This document shows, piece after piece, positions 1 to 9,333 of a DNA stretch of 61,318 nucleotides; position 1 is the first letter of the stretch; each line of letters begins with the position of its first letter. The DNA comes from Lysobacterales bacterium (GTDB lineage Bacteria > Pseudomonadota > Gammaproteobacteria > Xanthomonadales > SZUA-5). The stretch lies in assembly GCA_022841325.1 (NCBI GenBank), contig JALHRS010000035.1, positions 1 through 61,318 on the forward strand, in the 5' to 3' direction. The notes under the pieces are model-generated. The model saw nothing but the letters and a program-made list of their open reading frames with translations, searched no databases and was not told the DNA's origin. Both the position numbers and the translations under genes were made by a program.

Positions 1-90
1 CCCTGCCCCCTGCCCCCTGCCCCCTGCCCCGTGCCCCGTGCCCCGTGCCCCGTGCCCCCCTGCCCCGTGTCTCGTGTCCCGTCGCGCCCC
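1..90. repeat. CCCTGCC/GTGCCCC heptamer array
   Basis: Runs of CCCTGCC followed by CGTGCCC heptamers, degenerating after about position 70. The same heptamer family occurs at 6662-6680, 8519-8572, 8787-8840 and 22365-22435. The array continues off the left edge. Confidence 0.85.
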
Positions 91-187
91 CTTCCCGTCT
101 CCGATTGGCACGATCGCGCCGATCCAAACGCTCTTTGGCGCGTTATCGTTCGGGCCTTCGTCGATTGCGCCGTCCGTGGGAGGACCC

Positions 188-2878
188 ATGCGCCCTATGC
201 TCGTACTCGCTCTGGCCGTCGCCTTCACGGCGCCGCTGGGGGCCAAGACCAGCCGCACCGATGCCGATGCCCGCTGGCAGGCCTGGGAGCAGCATCAGCA
301 GCTGCAGCAGCAGAGTCTGTTCAAGGGCCTGCAGTGGCGCTCTATCGGACCCACCGTGCAGGGCGGACGCATCGTCGACATCGAGGTGCATCCGGCGCAT
401 CCCTATACCTTCTATGTGGCTTACGCCTCCGGTGGTGTGTGGAAGACCGTCAACAATGGCGTCACCTTCACCCCGCTGACGGATCAGCTGGCGAGCATGA
501 TCAGCGGCGACATCGCCATTGACCCGCAGGCGCCCGACACGCTCTGGATCGGCAGCGGCGAAGCCAATTCCTCACGCTCCTCGTACTCGGGTCTGGGCAT
601 GTTCGTCAGCCGCGATGGCGGCGCCAGCTTCGAACACGCCGGACTGACCGGGGCCGATCGTATTGCCCGGGTGCTGGTGGATCCGGCCCGCAGCGAGCGC
701 GTCTATGTCGCTGTGCAGGGGCCGCTGTATACACCGGGCGGCATGCGCGGCATCTATCGCACCGATGACGCCGGCCAGTCCTGGACGCAGGTACTGGCCG
801 GTGACGGCGAATGGACCGGGGCTATTGATCTGGTGGCCGATCCAGCCACGCCCGGCACCCTGTATGCGGCCATGTGGGAGCGCTCGCGACGGCCGTGGAA
901 TTTCGTCGAAGCCGGCGCCGGCTCCGGTGTCTACAAGAGCACCGATGGTGGTGACAGCTGGACCCGGCTGAGCGGCTTTCCCGAGGGTGCCCATGTGGGC
1001 CGTATCGGCCTCAGCATTTCGCCGGCCAATCCTCAGCGCGTTTACGCCAGCATCGACAATCAGGAGCCGCTGCCGGCCGATCAGGTCCTGCTCGGCGACC
1101 GGCCGCTGTCGAGCAAGCGTTTGCGCACCATGAGCAAGGACGAGTTCCTGCGCCAGGACCCGGATGAGATCGAGATGTTCATCCGCGGCAATGATTTCGA
1201 TCCCACGATCGACGCCCAGACCCTGATCGCCAGGATCAAGTCCGACGAGCTGAGCATGGATCAACTGCGGGCCAAGCTGCGAGACGGCAATGCGGCGCTG
1301 TTCGATACCGACATCAAGGGGCTGGAGGTGTGGCGCTCGGACGATGCCGGTGCCAGCTGGGCCAAGGTCAACCGCGAGCCCATCCGCGATTTCACCTATA
1401 CCTACGGCTACTATTTCGGCGCCATCAAGGCCGCGCCCGACAACGCCGACCGGGTGTTCGTGCTGGGTGTGCCCACTGCAGTCAGCGAGGACGGTGGCGT
1501 CACCTGGAGCGGTCGCATCAATGCTCCCCAGGTCCACGTCGACCACCACGTCTTTACCATCGACCCGGAACATCCCGAGCGCATCCTCAACGGCAATGAC
1601 GGCGGTGTCGATGTCAGCTACGACGGCGGCGCCAGCTGGCTCAAGCTGGATCACCAGGCGGTGGGCCAGAGCTATTCGGTGGCCGTCGACATGGATGAGC
1701 CCTACAACGTCTACACCGGTTTGCAGGACAACGGCAGCTGGAAGGGTTCCAGCAGCATCGACCTCGACGCGCCCGGCAGTTTCTGGGAACAGAGCGGGGA
1801 TGGCTGGCGTTTCCTCAACGGCGGCGACGGCATGCAGTTGCAGATCGATCCGCGCGATTCCAGCGTGCACTACAGCGGCTATCAGTTCGGCTGGTATCGC
1901 CGTGGCGGCAAGGATGGTGGTGAGGTGCGACCGCGCCCGGCGCTCACCGAGAGCGCCCTGCGCTACAACTGGAACACCCCGATCCTGCTGTCCGAACACA
2001 ATCCGGATATCCTTTATTTCGGCGCCAACAAACTGTTCCGCTCGCTCGACCAGGGCCGCCACTGGCGCGCGATTTCCGGGGATCTCAGCCGCAGCAAGGA
2101 GCGCGGCGACGTACCCTTCGCCACCATCACCACGGTCAGCGAGTCGCCGCGTGAATTCGGGCTGATCGTGGCCGGCACCGATGACGGACTGGTATGGGTC
2201 ACCGAGGACGGCGGCGTTGAATGGCGCGAGGCCACACGAGGGCTGGTCAAGGATCGCTGGGTCAGCCGCGCGGTGCTCTCGGCACACGACCGCAATCGCA
2301 TCTACGCCAGTCTCAACGGCTACCGCGATGACGACATGGCCGCCTACGTCTACGTTTCCGACAACCTCGGCAAGGACTGGCGCAGCATCAGCGCCAATCT
2401 GCCGGCCGAGCCGGTCAACGTGATCAAGGAAGATCCGGTCAATGCCGATGTGCTCTATGTGGGCAGCGATCGCGGTGTCTATGTGACCATCGACCGGGGC
2501 CGCAACTGGCAGGCCCTGCAGGGCAATCTGCCGAATGTGCCGGTGCACGATCTGGTGGTGCATCCGCGTGACCGCGAACTGGTGGCCGGCACCCATGGCC
2601 GCAGCGTCTGGATCGTCGACGTGCTGCCGCTGCAGGATCTGAGCAGCGAGGTGCGGGCCAGGGCAGCGCACCTGTTCCATGTGGCCGACGTCGAGTATTC
2701 GCGCGGCTGGCGCTCGGAGGCCAGCGAGTGGTTCGACCACAACGAGCAGAAGCCGAAGTCGGTGATCCAGTACTGGGCGGCGCAAGCCGGCAGCGGCACG
2801 CTCAAGGTGCTCGACGCCGACAAGAATCTGGTCCGCGAGATTGCGGTCACGGCCGAGCGCGGGATAAATCGTCTGTAA
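188..2878 (+). CDS. Secreted sortilin/VPS10-type BNR beta-propeller protein, cut short by an in-frame stop
   Basis: The start at 188 follows a strong GGGAGGA Shine-Dalgarno at 178-184 and gives a signal peptide ending near LGAKTS. The body carries repeated Asp-box motifs (for example SDDAGASW, SEDGGVTW, SYDGGASW, TEDGGVEW and SLDQGRHW), the hallmark of BNR/sortilin propellers often annotated as glycosyl hydrolase or WD40/YVTN/BNR-repeat exoproteins. Two propeller halves span about residues 50-850. True enzyme activity is unproven for this family; many members are probably secreted binding or processing proteins. Reading ends at a TAA at 2876-2878, but the same frame stays open to 3160 with family-like C-terminal sequence, so this is probably the larger part of a broken gene (see 2879-3160). 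Confidence 0.8.
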   Translation: MRPMLVLALAVAFTAPLGAKTSRTDADARWQAWEQHQQLQQQSLFKGLQWRSIGPTVQGGRIVDIEVHPAHPYTFYVAYASGGVWKTVNNGVTFTPLTDQLASMISGDIAIDPQAPDTLWIGSGEANSSRSSYSGLGMFVSRDGGASFEHAGLTGADRIARVLVDPARSERVYVAVQGPLYTPGGMRGIYRTDDAGQSWTQVLAGDGEWTGAIDLVADPATPGTLYAAMWERSRRPWNFVEAGAGSGVYKSTDGGDSWTRLSGFPEGAHVGRIGLSISPANPQRVYASIDNQEPLPADQVLLGDRPLSSKRLRTMSKDEFLRQDPDEIEMFIRGNDFDPTIDAQTLIARIKSDELSMDQLRAKLRDGNAALFDTDIKGLEVWRSDDAGASWAKVNREPIRDFTYTYGYYFGAIKAAPDNADRVFVLGVPTAVSEDGGVTWSGRINAPQVHVDHHVFTIDPEHPERILNGNDGGVDVSYDGGASWLKLDHQAVGQSYSVAVDMDEPYNVYTGLQDNGSWKGSSSIDLDAPGSFWEQSGDGWRFLNGGDGMQLQIDPRDSSVHYSGYQFGWYRRGGKDGGEVRPRPALTESALRYNWNTPILLSEHNPDILYFGANKLFRSLDQGRHWRAISGDLSRSKERGDVPFATITTVSESPREFGLIVAGTDDGLVWVTEDGGVEWREATRGLVKDRWVSRAVLSAHDRNRIYASLNGYRDDDMAAYVYVSDNLGKDWRSISANLPAEPVNVIKEDPVNADVLYVGSDRGVYVTIDRGRNWQALQGNLPNVPVHDLVVHPRDRELVAGTHGRSVWIVDVLPLQDLSSEVRARAAHLFHVADVEYSRGWRSEASEWFDHNEQKPKSVIQYWAAQAGSGTLKVLDADKNLVREIAVTAERGINRL

Positions 2879-3160
2879 TACGATCTGCTGGCCGATGCCG
2901 AGCTCGGCATCGCCGCCGAAGTGGCCCGGGTCAACAAGGCCAACCAGGATGCCGACGAGAACGCCAGCCTGGAGGGCGTGCTGGCAAAGACACCGCTGGC
3001 CGAATCACGGCGTCTGGGACACCCGCTTTACCTGACCCCGGGCGATTACACCCTGGCCCTGGATCTGGACGGCGCCAGCGCCGAAGCCAAGCTGACGGTC
3101 AAGCCGCCCAAGGCCTTCGAGCCGCGCAGCAAACCCAGGTTCAAGCTGCGCGGGAAGTAG
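2879..3160 (+). pseudogene. C-terminal domain of the sortilin-like protein, separated by an in-frame TAA
   Basis: Directly after the TAA at 2876-2878 the frame continues as YDLLADAELG and runs 93 codons without a stop. It contains LTPGDYTLALDLDG, which resembles the small beta-sandwich that normally closes these BNR exoproteins (the usual pattern is GLNR.. .DLR, then LPGxYTVxL). Restoring the stop codon to a sense codon gives one protein of about 990 aa. A recent nonsense mutation, an assembly error or stop-codon readthrough would all fit. Confidence 0.7.
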
Positions 3161-3189
3161 CCCCGAATGCAGGAGCGGCCTTGCGTCGC

Positions 3190-3955
3190 GACCGCGCGCG
3201 GCGCGGCGCGACATCGCGGATGAGTCGCAGATCGCTCCCAAAGAGCTGGACGCAGAGAACGCAGAGGAAAGGCAGAGAGAACGCAGAGAGAAGCCACATC
3301 ATTCTTCTGCTTTCCTCAGCGTTCTCTCTGCTTTTTCTCCGTGTTCTCTGCGATCAGCTTCTGCTCACTCACAGCCTCAGGGCAACGCTGATCGCGCGCG
3401 GGGCGGCGTGAAATCGCGGGTCTGTCGCAGATCGCTCCCAAAGAGCTGGACGCAGAGAACGCAGAGAGAAGCCACATCTTTCTTCTGCTTTCCTCAGCGT
3501 TCACTCTGCTTTTTCTCCGTGTCCTCTGCGATCAGCTTCTGCTCACTCACAGCCTCAGGGCAACGCTGATCGCGCGCGGCGCGGCGCGGCGCGACATCGC
3601 GGATGAGTCGCACATCGCTCCCAAAGAGCTGGACGCAGAGAACGCAGAGGAAAGGCAGAGAGAACGCGGAGAGAAGCTACATTTTTCTTGCGTTCTCTCC
3701 TTTTTCTCCGTGTCCTCTGCGATCAGCTTCTGCTCACTCACAGCCTCAGGGCAACGCTGATCGCGCGCGGCGCGGCGTGAAATCGCGGGTGAGTCGCAGA
3801 TCGCTCCCAAGGAGCTGAACGCAGAGAGAAGCCACATCATTCTTCTGCTTTCCTCAGCGTTCTCTCTGCTTTTTCTCCGTGTTCTCTGCGATCGGCTTCT
3901 GCTCCCACACAGCCTCAGGGCAACCCTGATCGCGCGCGGACGCGACGCAAGGTTG
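3190..3955. repeat. Four-copy tandem array of about 185-200 bp with purine/pyrimidine arms
   Basis: The marker GCAGATCGCTCCCA recurs at 3227, 3427, 3610 (as GCACATCG) and 3796, giving periods of 200, 183 and 186 bp. Each unit has a purine-rich arm (ACGCAGAGAACGCAGAG), a pyrimidine-rich arm (CTCTGCTTTTTCTCCGTGT) that folds back on it, then GATCAGCTTCTGCTC and a GC-rich CGCGCGGCGCGGCG linker. No coding sequence is supported here. Related material is at 6826-6912 and 60800-61318. Confidence 0.9.
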
Positions 3956-3980
3956 CTCCAGGAAACCGCGACGGCGCCGC

Positions 3981-4934
3981 CTACAGCGTCGGGAATTCGC
4001 GGCGGGACCAGGCCACGCGGGCGGCGGGGTCGGGGTCGATGGTTTCGAGTGCTTCGATCTTGCGCAAACGGTGTACCAGGCCGTTGCCGTTGGCGATCTG
4101 GATGGCCAGTCCCGGACGCGCGTTGAGTTCCAGGATCAGCGGGCCGAGTTCCTTGTCCAGCACCAGGTCGACGCCGACGTAGCCGAGGCCACTCATCTCG
4201 CTGGCGCGGGCGGCGATCATCAGCAGCTCTTCCCAGCGCGGAATCTCCAGGCCGATGATCGAGTGCTCGGTATCCGGGTGCTCCTTGACCGGCTCGTTGC
4301 CCCAGACGCCGCGGCGGGTGATGCCGGTGGGGATGTCGATGCCGACGCCGATGGCGCCCTGATGCAGATTGGCCTTGCCGTCGGACATGCGCGTGGGCAG
4401 GCGGATCATGGCCATCACCGGATAGCCCTTGAACACGATCACGCGGACATCGGGCACGCCCTTGTAGCTGACATGATCGAAGATCGGATCGAACTGCACG
4501 CAGTATTCGATCAGCACCGAATCCGGCTGGCCACCCAGGCTGAACAGCCCGGACAGCGTATTCGACAGATGATGTTCGAAGTCGTCCTGGTCCATCAGTT
4601 GCCCGTTGCTGCGCCGATACTTGGCGCCGCGCCGGCCGCTGATGACCAGAATGCCGTCGCCACCGGAGCCATGCGCGGGCTTGGCAACAAAGCTCTCGCG
4701 ATCCTTGAGGGTGGCGTGCAGCTCTTCGATCTCGTGCTCCTCGCGGACCACCGCATACAGCTCGGGCACCGGCAAACCGTGCTCGATGGCGAGTTTCTTG
4801 GTCAGTACCTTGTCGTCCACCCGCGGATAGAAGCGGCGCGCGTTGTAGCGCAGCACGAAATCGGCGTTGCGCTGATTGATGCCCGCCAGGCCGATCTCGC
4901 GCAGCCGCCTGGCAATGCGGAAGGGGTTCATCAT
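3981..4934 (-). CDS. Alpha-L-glutamate ligase-like ATP-grasp protein
   Basis: A 317-aa protein of the RimK-related ATP-grasp group. Visible features are a nucleotide-binding AKPAHGSGGDGI loop (about residues 84-95), a VLIEYCVQFD segment and the metal/ATP-binding LELNARPGLAI strand (about residues 268-278), where the E and N are the expected Mg ligands. RimK enzymes add glutamate to protein or small-molecule carboxylates; the substrate of this branch is unknown. The ATG at 4934 overlaps the TGA of the upstream transglutaminase-like gene as ATGA, so the two are translationally coupled. In many gammaproteobacteria this pair travels with a retropepsin-like ATP-dependent zinc protease gene, which is not seen here. 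Confidence 0.88.
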   Translation of the reverse strand: MMNPFRIARRLREIGLAGINQRNADFVLRYNARRFYPRVDDKVLTKKLAIEHGLPVPELYAVVREEHEIEELHATLKDRESFVAKPAHGSGGDGILVISGRRGAKYRRSNGQLMDQDDFEHHLSNTLSGLFSLGGQPDSVLIEYCVQFDPIFDHVSYKGVPDVRVIVFKGYPVMAMIRLPTRMSDGKANLHQGAIGVGIDIPTGITRRGVWGNEPVKEHPDTEHSIIGLEIPRWEELLMIAARASEMSGLGYVGVDLVLDKELGPLILELNARPGLAIQIANGNGLVHRLRKIEALETIDPDPAARVAWSRREFPTL

Positions 4935-6514
4935 GGCTTGGCATCCGTGTCAGCCGGGGGCCCTTTCTTCAACGCCTCTTCGCGCTCGGCAGCCAGCGCC
5001 CGGAAGCGGAACAGCTCGGTCAGGCGGTAACCGGAATAGCGCCCCAGCAACAGCGTGATACCGAGCAGCACCAGCAGCAGTTCCGGGAATACAAACACCA
5101 GATGTTCCAGCGGCGCCCAGGTCATCACCGTATAGGCCAGCGAGGCGATGATCAGCGTACCTATGCCCTCCTTGATGGCGGTGCCCGGTCCGCGTTCGTC
5201 CCAGGCGATCGACATGCGCTCGATGGTCATGGTCATGATCACCATCGGGAACAGGGCTATGGACAATCCCACCGGGAGATCCAGCTGATGGGCGATCACG
5301 CTGATCATGCTCATCAGCAGAATCACCAGGATCAGCACACTGGTCAGCCTGGGCACCAGCAGCAGCCGTAATCGCTCCAGGTAGAAGCGCGCCAGCAAAC
5401 CCAGCGACACCACCAGCGAGAACAGGATGACACCGGAGATGATCTGGGTCTCACGGAAGGCCAGCGCGATCAGCACCGGCATGAAGGTACCGAAGGTCTT
5501 GATACCGATCAGGTTGCGCATGATCAGCATGACAAAGGCACCGATGGGCACGGTCAGCAGGATCTTGAACACGCCCTGCATTTCCACCGGAAGGCCGAGC
5601 AGCGAGTATTTGACGAGACCTTCGCTGCGGACCTCGGTGCGGCGCTTGGCGATGGCCACGGCATCGGCCAGATTGCGCTGTACGGCGAATTCGACCTTGG
5701 GCCGCTTGTCGCTCTGCACCACCAGCAGATCACGGGCGCTGCGCGTCCACAGGAAGAAGTTCTCCGGCAGCCCTTCTTCGCCAGAGGTGACACTGATGCT
5801 GATCCAGTCGCTGCCGTTGTGTACCTGCAGGAAGGGCTGCAGTTGCTCGAAGGCCGTGGGCTCGCCGAGTGGCAATCCGTGCAGCACACGGGCCGGAATA
5901 CTGCGGATCGCCAGCGCCCTGGCGATGAACTGGGCGCGGTCTTCCATGGTGTACAGGCCGTCCAGCAGCACCCGGGCCTCGTCGCGCGGAACTTCGGCCG
6001 AAAATTCGCGCACGAACTCGCGGGCAAAGGTGGCGATATCGGCCGAGCGCATCTTGACGTCTTCGAAGATGGTGTCGATGGCCGCGGTCTGGGCCTCGCT
6101 CAGATCCGGCGGCGTGCGCAGCCTGGGCTCGCCGCTTTCGAGATAGGGCGTGCTGTCACGCACCACATTGGCGCGGTAGTAAAGCACCTGGCGCCCGGAA
6201 GCACGGCGCACCACCCACTCCACCTGGCGGCCTTCCTTGGTCTTGGTGACCTGCTCGCTGTAACCCCGCGAGATCAGCCGTTCATCAATGACCGTGAAGC
6301 CGGGGATGGCTGCTGGACCTCGCGAAGGCAGCTGCAGACGCACCTTGTTGGGTCCGCCATTGCCCTGGAACTCCAGGCGCGCCTCGACCGACCAGACCTC
6401 CACTTCCTCGCGCGGACTCAACGGAAACTGCAGCACCTGCCACTTGTACCAGGCCCAACCAAGGCCGATGGCCGCGATCACGAATGCCAGGAAATAGAGC
6501 TGGGTCTTCTTCAT
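4931..6514 (-). CDS. Inactive transglutaminase fused to seven transmembrane helices
   Basis: A 527-aa membrane protein. An N-terminal signal anchor (about residues 5-25) is followed by a periplasmic transglutaminase-like domain ending in RSIPARVLHGLPL, and then by a block of about seven hydrophobic helices (about residues 300-505, including FKILLTVPIGAFVMLIM and VGLSIALFPMVIMTMTI). The usual transglutaminase Cys is not in the expected place, in line with the family name (inactive transglutaminase, 7TM). It is first in a two-gene operon with the ATP-grasp ligase, overlapping it by 4 bp. It presumably senses or presents a periplasmic peptide-like ligand to the cytosolic ligase; that role is inferred. 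Confidence 0.88.
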   Translation of the reverse strand: MKKTQLYFLAFVIAAIGLGWAWYKWQVLQFPLSPREEVEVWSVEARLEFQGNGGPNKVRLQLPSRGPAAIPGFTVIDERLISRGYSEQVTKTKEGRQVEWVVRRASGRQVLYYRANVVRDSTPYLESGEPRLRTPPDLSEAQTAAIDTIFEDVKMRSADIATFAREFVREFSAEVPRDEARVLLDGLYTMEDRAQFIARALAIRSIPARVLHGLPLGEPTAFEQLQPFLQVHNGSDWISISVTSGEEGLPENFFLWTRSARDLLVVQSDKRPKVEFAVQRNLADAVAIAKRRTEVRSEGLVKYSLLGLPVEMQGVFKILLTVPIGAFVMLIMRNLIGIKTFGTFMPVLIALAFRETQIISGVILFSLVVSLGLLARFYLERLRLLLVPRLTSVLILVILLMSMISVIAHQLDLPVGLSIALFPMVIMTMTIERMSIAWDERGPGTAIKEGIGTLIIASLAYTVMTWAPLEHLVFVFPELLLVLLGITLLLGRYSGYRLTELFRFRALAAEREEALKKGPPADTDAKP

Positions 6515-6599
6515 ATAGGACGGACTTCAAGTGAGGGTGGCCGGGCCCCCCGGCCCGGTTTCGTCCGCAGTATAGAAGTCCGTCATGGGCGCTGCTTGG

Positions 6600-6935
6600 A
6601 ATGTTGAGGGATATGCCGGGGAGCGGGGCGCGAGGGCGCGAGGGCGCGAGGGCTCGAGGGCATGGGGCACGGGGCACGGGAAAGGCTGCGGGCCTGAGGG
6701 CTGCTGTAGGTCCAGACTTGTCTGGACCTACCAAAGCCGGGTCAGGGCCAGCTCCCGGACGTAGGCCGAGGGTGCCGCGCAGCGGCTCCCCGGCACTGGA
6801 GGGCGATGGGCAAACTCGAGGCTGGACAGAGGACGCAGAGGAGAACACTGACTATGGATCTCGCTTCTCTCCGCGCCCTCTCTGCTTTTCCTCTGCGTTC
6901 TCTGCGATCCGCTTTTCTGGCCTGGTCGTGCAACC
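6600..6935. repeat. Mosaic of dispersed repeats in the 6515-7039 gap
   Basis: In order: GCGCGAGG octamers (6627-6660); a short GGGCACG array (6662-6680); the linker GGGAAAGGCTGCGGG; a perfect 12-bp-arm palindrome GTAGGTCCAGAC/GTCTGGACCTAC at 6706-6731; the GCCGCGCAGCGGCTCCCCGGC element (about 6755-6800); and a CGCAGAG / CTCTGCG inverted repeat (6826-6912). No gene is supported in the gap. The remainder to 7039 holds only GCTCCCACAGGG-like debris. Confidence 0.8.
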
Positions 6936-7039
6936 GATGTGCGATTTTCGCGGCCAGAAGGTCGCGCCGCGAGGGCGCTCCCACAGGGCCGTGTGGCATT
7001 TCGTAGGCGCGAACTGGTGTCGCGACCGCTATCCCGAAC

Positions 7040-8380
7040 CTAGAACGAATAACGCGCCAGGAAATGCAGCCGGGTCAGCGAACCATCGACGCCGCTTTCC
7101 AGCTCACGATCGGCGAAACGCAGCTCGGCGCCGATGTCGAGCTTGGGCAGCGGCGAATACAGCAGGTTGGCCGAGATCGAGCTGACGCGCTCGGTCACAC
7201 CGGTGCCGGTGTTGGCGCGCTGGTTATCGTACCTGGAGGCGGCGTAGTAGAGGTTGCCGCGCAGTTGCGGGCTGAAAGCGTGGTGGAATCCGACAAAACC
7301 GCCGATGCCGTCAAGCGCGTCGAGCTTGCCGTTGGCATCCAGCATGGCATCGCTGGCGATGCCCAGACCGAGGTAGCGGCCGATGCCGCCGCCGCCATTG
7401 ATGGCGAAACGCAGATCGTTGCTGGCGTCGAAATTGTAGCGACCGGACAGCGAGCCGGCGACCGAAACCTGGGTGTCGTCGAAACCGTTGGCGCCTGCGG
7501 TCTGATACTTCAGCTGGCGCACCAGTAACGCACCACTGAGGTGTCCCCAGGCCGCCTTGTAGGTGTAGCGACCGGTGAAGTCCGGCACGCTGGCGTCATC
7601 ACTGGAGATGCGGGCGCCGCCGCCAAAGGGGGTGATGGTGGTTTCAGGATTCTCCAGCGAGAAGCTCCACGGGCCGTTGCTGTAACGCACCTGCGGCTGG
7701 CGCACGAAGATGGTGCCGTCGGTGGGGCCGATGAAATCGACGGCCTCGGTCAGCGCCGCCACGTCCATGAAATTGGACCAGGTCTGACCCACCAGCCATT
7801 GATTCCAGCCGACGAAGGCGTGGCGGATGGTGGCGCCGTAGGTATTGGTGGCGACTTCATTGCCGAGCGCGCCGCCAAAGAAGTCCAGCTCCACCCGCGC
7901 CGTGACCTTGTCACCGGCATCGGAGACGTTGTCGATGCCGAACCACAGTCGCGAGAACTTGATGGTCGAATCGTAGTCGGCCGAACCCTCGTCGGGCGCA
8001 CCCACCGGGATGGCACCCGGCAGATAGAGGTCGCGACCGGCACTGCTGTCGGCGAGTTCGCCGTCCCCGGTCCTGGTGTACATCATTTCGGTGCGCACGA
8101 AACCGCCGACCGTGAATTTGCTACCGGCAACCGCCCCCGGCGTGATCGTGGTCGACTGGATCGGCGGCGGCGAGCCGGCCGCCGGCGCCGGTGCCGTGGC
8201 TGCCTTCTGTTCGGCCACCAGGGCCTTGAGCTCGGCCAGTTGTGCTTCCAGCAGCTGGATGCGTGTCTCCAGTTCGGCTTCCTTGCCGCTCTGGGCCAGG
8301 CCCAGCGCAGGCGCGCCCAGCGCCAGCATCAGTGCCAGGATGCGCGCCAGCGGGCGACGCTTCAGGTGTCCTGCGTTCAT
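7040..8380 (-). CDS. DcaP-like trimeric outer-membrane porin
   Basis: The start at 8380 follows GGAGGGGAGGACATC, which fixes it over an upstream in-frame ATG. The 446-aa product has a signal peptide cleaved near LGLAQ (residue 30), a short heptad coiled coil (about residues 35-60, LETRIQLLEAQLAELKAL) followed by a Pro/Ala-rich linker, and then a beta-rich barrel ending in RYSF with the C-terminal Phe typical of outer-membrane proteins. This coiled coil-linker-barrel plan is that of DcaP channels, which take up dicarboxylates or other small anionic solutes. The gene is monocistronic, flanked by repeat-filled gaps on both sides. The substrate cannot be read from the sequence. Confidence 0.82.
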   Translation of the reverse strand: MNAGHLKRRPLARILALMLALGAPALGLAQSGKEAELETRIQLLEAQLAELKALVAEQKAATAPAPAAGSPPPIQSTTITPGAVAGSKFTVGGFVRTEMMYTRTGDGELADSSAGRDLYLPGAIPVGAPDEGSADYDSTIKFSRLWFGIDNVSDAGDKVTARVELDFFGGALGNEVATNTYGATIRHAFVGWNQWLVGQTWSNFMDVAALTEAVDFIGPTDGTIFVRQPQVRYSNGPWSFSLENPETTITPFGGGARISSDDASVPDFTGRYTYKAAWGHLSGALLVRQLKYQTAGANGFDDTQVSVAGSLSGRYNFDASNDLRFAINGGGGIGRYLGLGIASDAMLDANGKLDALDGIGGFVGFHHAFSPQLRGNLYYAASRYDNQRANTGTGVTERVSSISANLLYSPLPKLDIGAELRFADRELESGVDGSLTRLHFLARYSF

Positions 8381-8518
8381 GATGTCCTCCCCTCCGATCT
8401 GAGTATTGGCAGGCGTCGCCGTAGTCCTGATGCACGGTGGCCGGCGCACGCCGCGACTTGCGGCAGGTGCATGGTGCGAGCGTCGGTCGACGCCGGCTAT
8501 TCACCATTGGTCGAAGAG

Positions 8519-8840
8519 CGGGGGCAGGGGGCAGGGGGCAGGGGGCAGGGGGCAGGGGGCAGGGGGCAGGGGAAAAGGCTACGGGCTTGAAGGCTTTTGT
8601 AGGTCCAGACTTGTCTGGACGCTTCTTCAACCCTCGCCAAGAGCGTCCAGACAAGTCTGGACCTACAGGAGCACAAGCCAGCGTCATTGCGACCCCGGAC
8701 TTGATCCGGGGGAAGCAATCCATACGCAGAATCACCAGCGACTGGATTGCTTCGTCACTGCGTTCCTCGCAATGACGCCGGCTTTTCCCGTGCCCCCTGC
8801 CCGTGCCCCGTGCCCCGCGCCCCGTGCCCCGTGCCCCCCC
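8519..8840. repeat. Composite repeat island: heptamer array, palindrome pair, CATTGCGA element, heptamer array
   Basis: 8519-8572 is a GGGGGCA array. An AAAAGGCTACGGGC linker leads to an inverted pair of 24-bp arms (8599-8622 and 8643-8666), each itself a TCCAGACTTGTCTGGA palindrome. Next is a GCGTCATTGCGA...CGCAATGACG element (8681-8780), then a GTGCCCC array (8787-8840) that abuts the lrp stop codon. The same modules are combined at 6662-6731 and 22081-22435. Confidence 0.88.
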
Positions 8841-9305
8841 TTACGCCACCGGTACGCTGCGTTCACTCTTCACATTCGCCAGCACGAAGCTGCTGTTGAT
8901 GTCGCGGACGCCGCCGTGCTTGAGCAGTTCGCCCATGATGAACTCGTTGAAATGGGCGAGATCGGCCACCGCCACATGCAGCAGATAGTCCATGTCGCCG
9001 GTCAGGGCGTAGCAGGCCAGTACCGCGTCCCAGCCGCCGACCAGCTCGGTGAAGCGGTGCACATGTTCGGCATCGTGGCGCTCCAGCTGTACCCGCACGA
9101 AGGCGCTGAGACCGCGACCGAGGGCGGCCGGATCAAGCACGGCGCGATAGCCGCGGATGACGCCGGCGCGTTCCAGCCGCTGTACCCGCCGCAGACAGGC
9201 CGAGGGCGACAAGGACAGCGCTTCGGCCAGTTGCACATTGGTCCGTCGGGCGTCGCGCTGGAGCAGGTCCAGCAGCAAACGATCGACACGATCAAGCTCG
9301 CTCAT
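8841..9305 (-). CDS. Lrp/AsnC-family transcriptional regulator, probably of phhA
   Basis: 154 aa. An N-terminal winged helix-turn-helix (about residues 4-60, with RVDRLLLDLLQRDARRTNVQ and SPSACLRRVQRLERAGVI) is followed by the RAM ligand-binding domain (about residues 65-145, including GDMDYLLHVAVADLAHFNEF). The start at 9305 is preferred to an ATG 60 bp upstream because it gives the standard family N-terminus. The gene is divergent from phhA across 136 bp that contain a palindrome, which suggests control of phenylalanine hydroxylase by an aromatic amino acid. This is the usual arrangement in related bacteria, but the effector here is inferred. Confidence 0.9.
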   Translation of the reverse strand: MSELDRVDRLLLDLLQRDARRTNVQLAEALSLSPSACLRRVQRLERAGVIRGYRAVLDPAALGRGLSAFVRVQLERHDAEHVHRFTELVGGWDAVLACYALTGDMDYLLHVAVADLAHFNEFIMGELLKHGGVRDINSSFVLANVKSERSVPVA

Positions 9306-9333
9306 GATGTTTTCTTGCTCCAAACACTGAATG

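Noticed and set aside
572..2785. Open frame of 737 codons on the minus strand, opposite the sortilin-like gene
   Set aside because: Shadow of a gene with clear Asp-box repeats.
3190..3955. Possible CRISPR array
   Set aside because: The repeated units are about 190 bp and similar along their whole length, with no short repeat plus unique spacer pattern and no cas genes.
3547..4944. Alternative 465-codon minus-strand frame across the ATP-grasp gene and the repeat array
   Set aside because: Wrong frame for the ATP-grasp motifs, and its C-terminal half is a translated repeat array.
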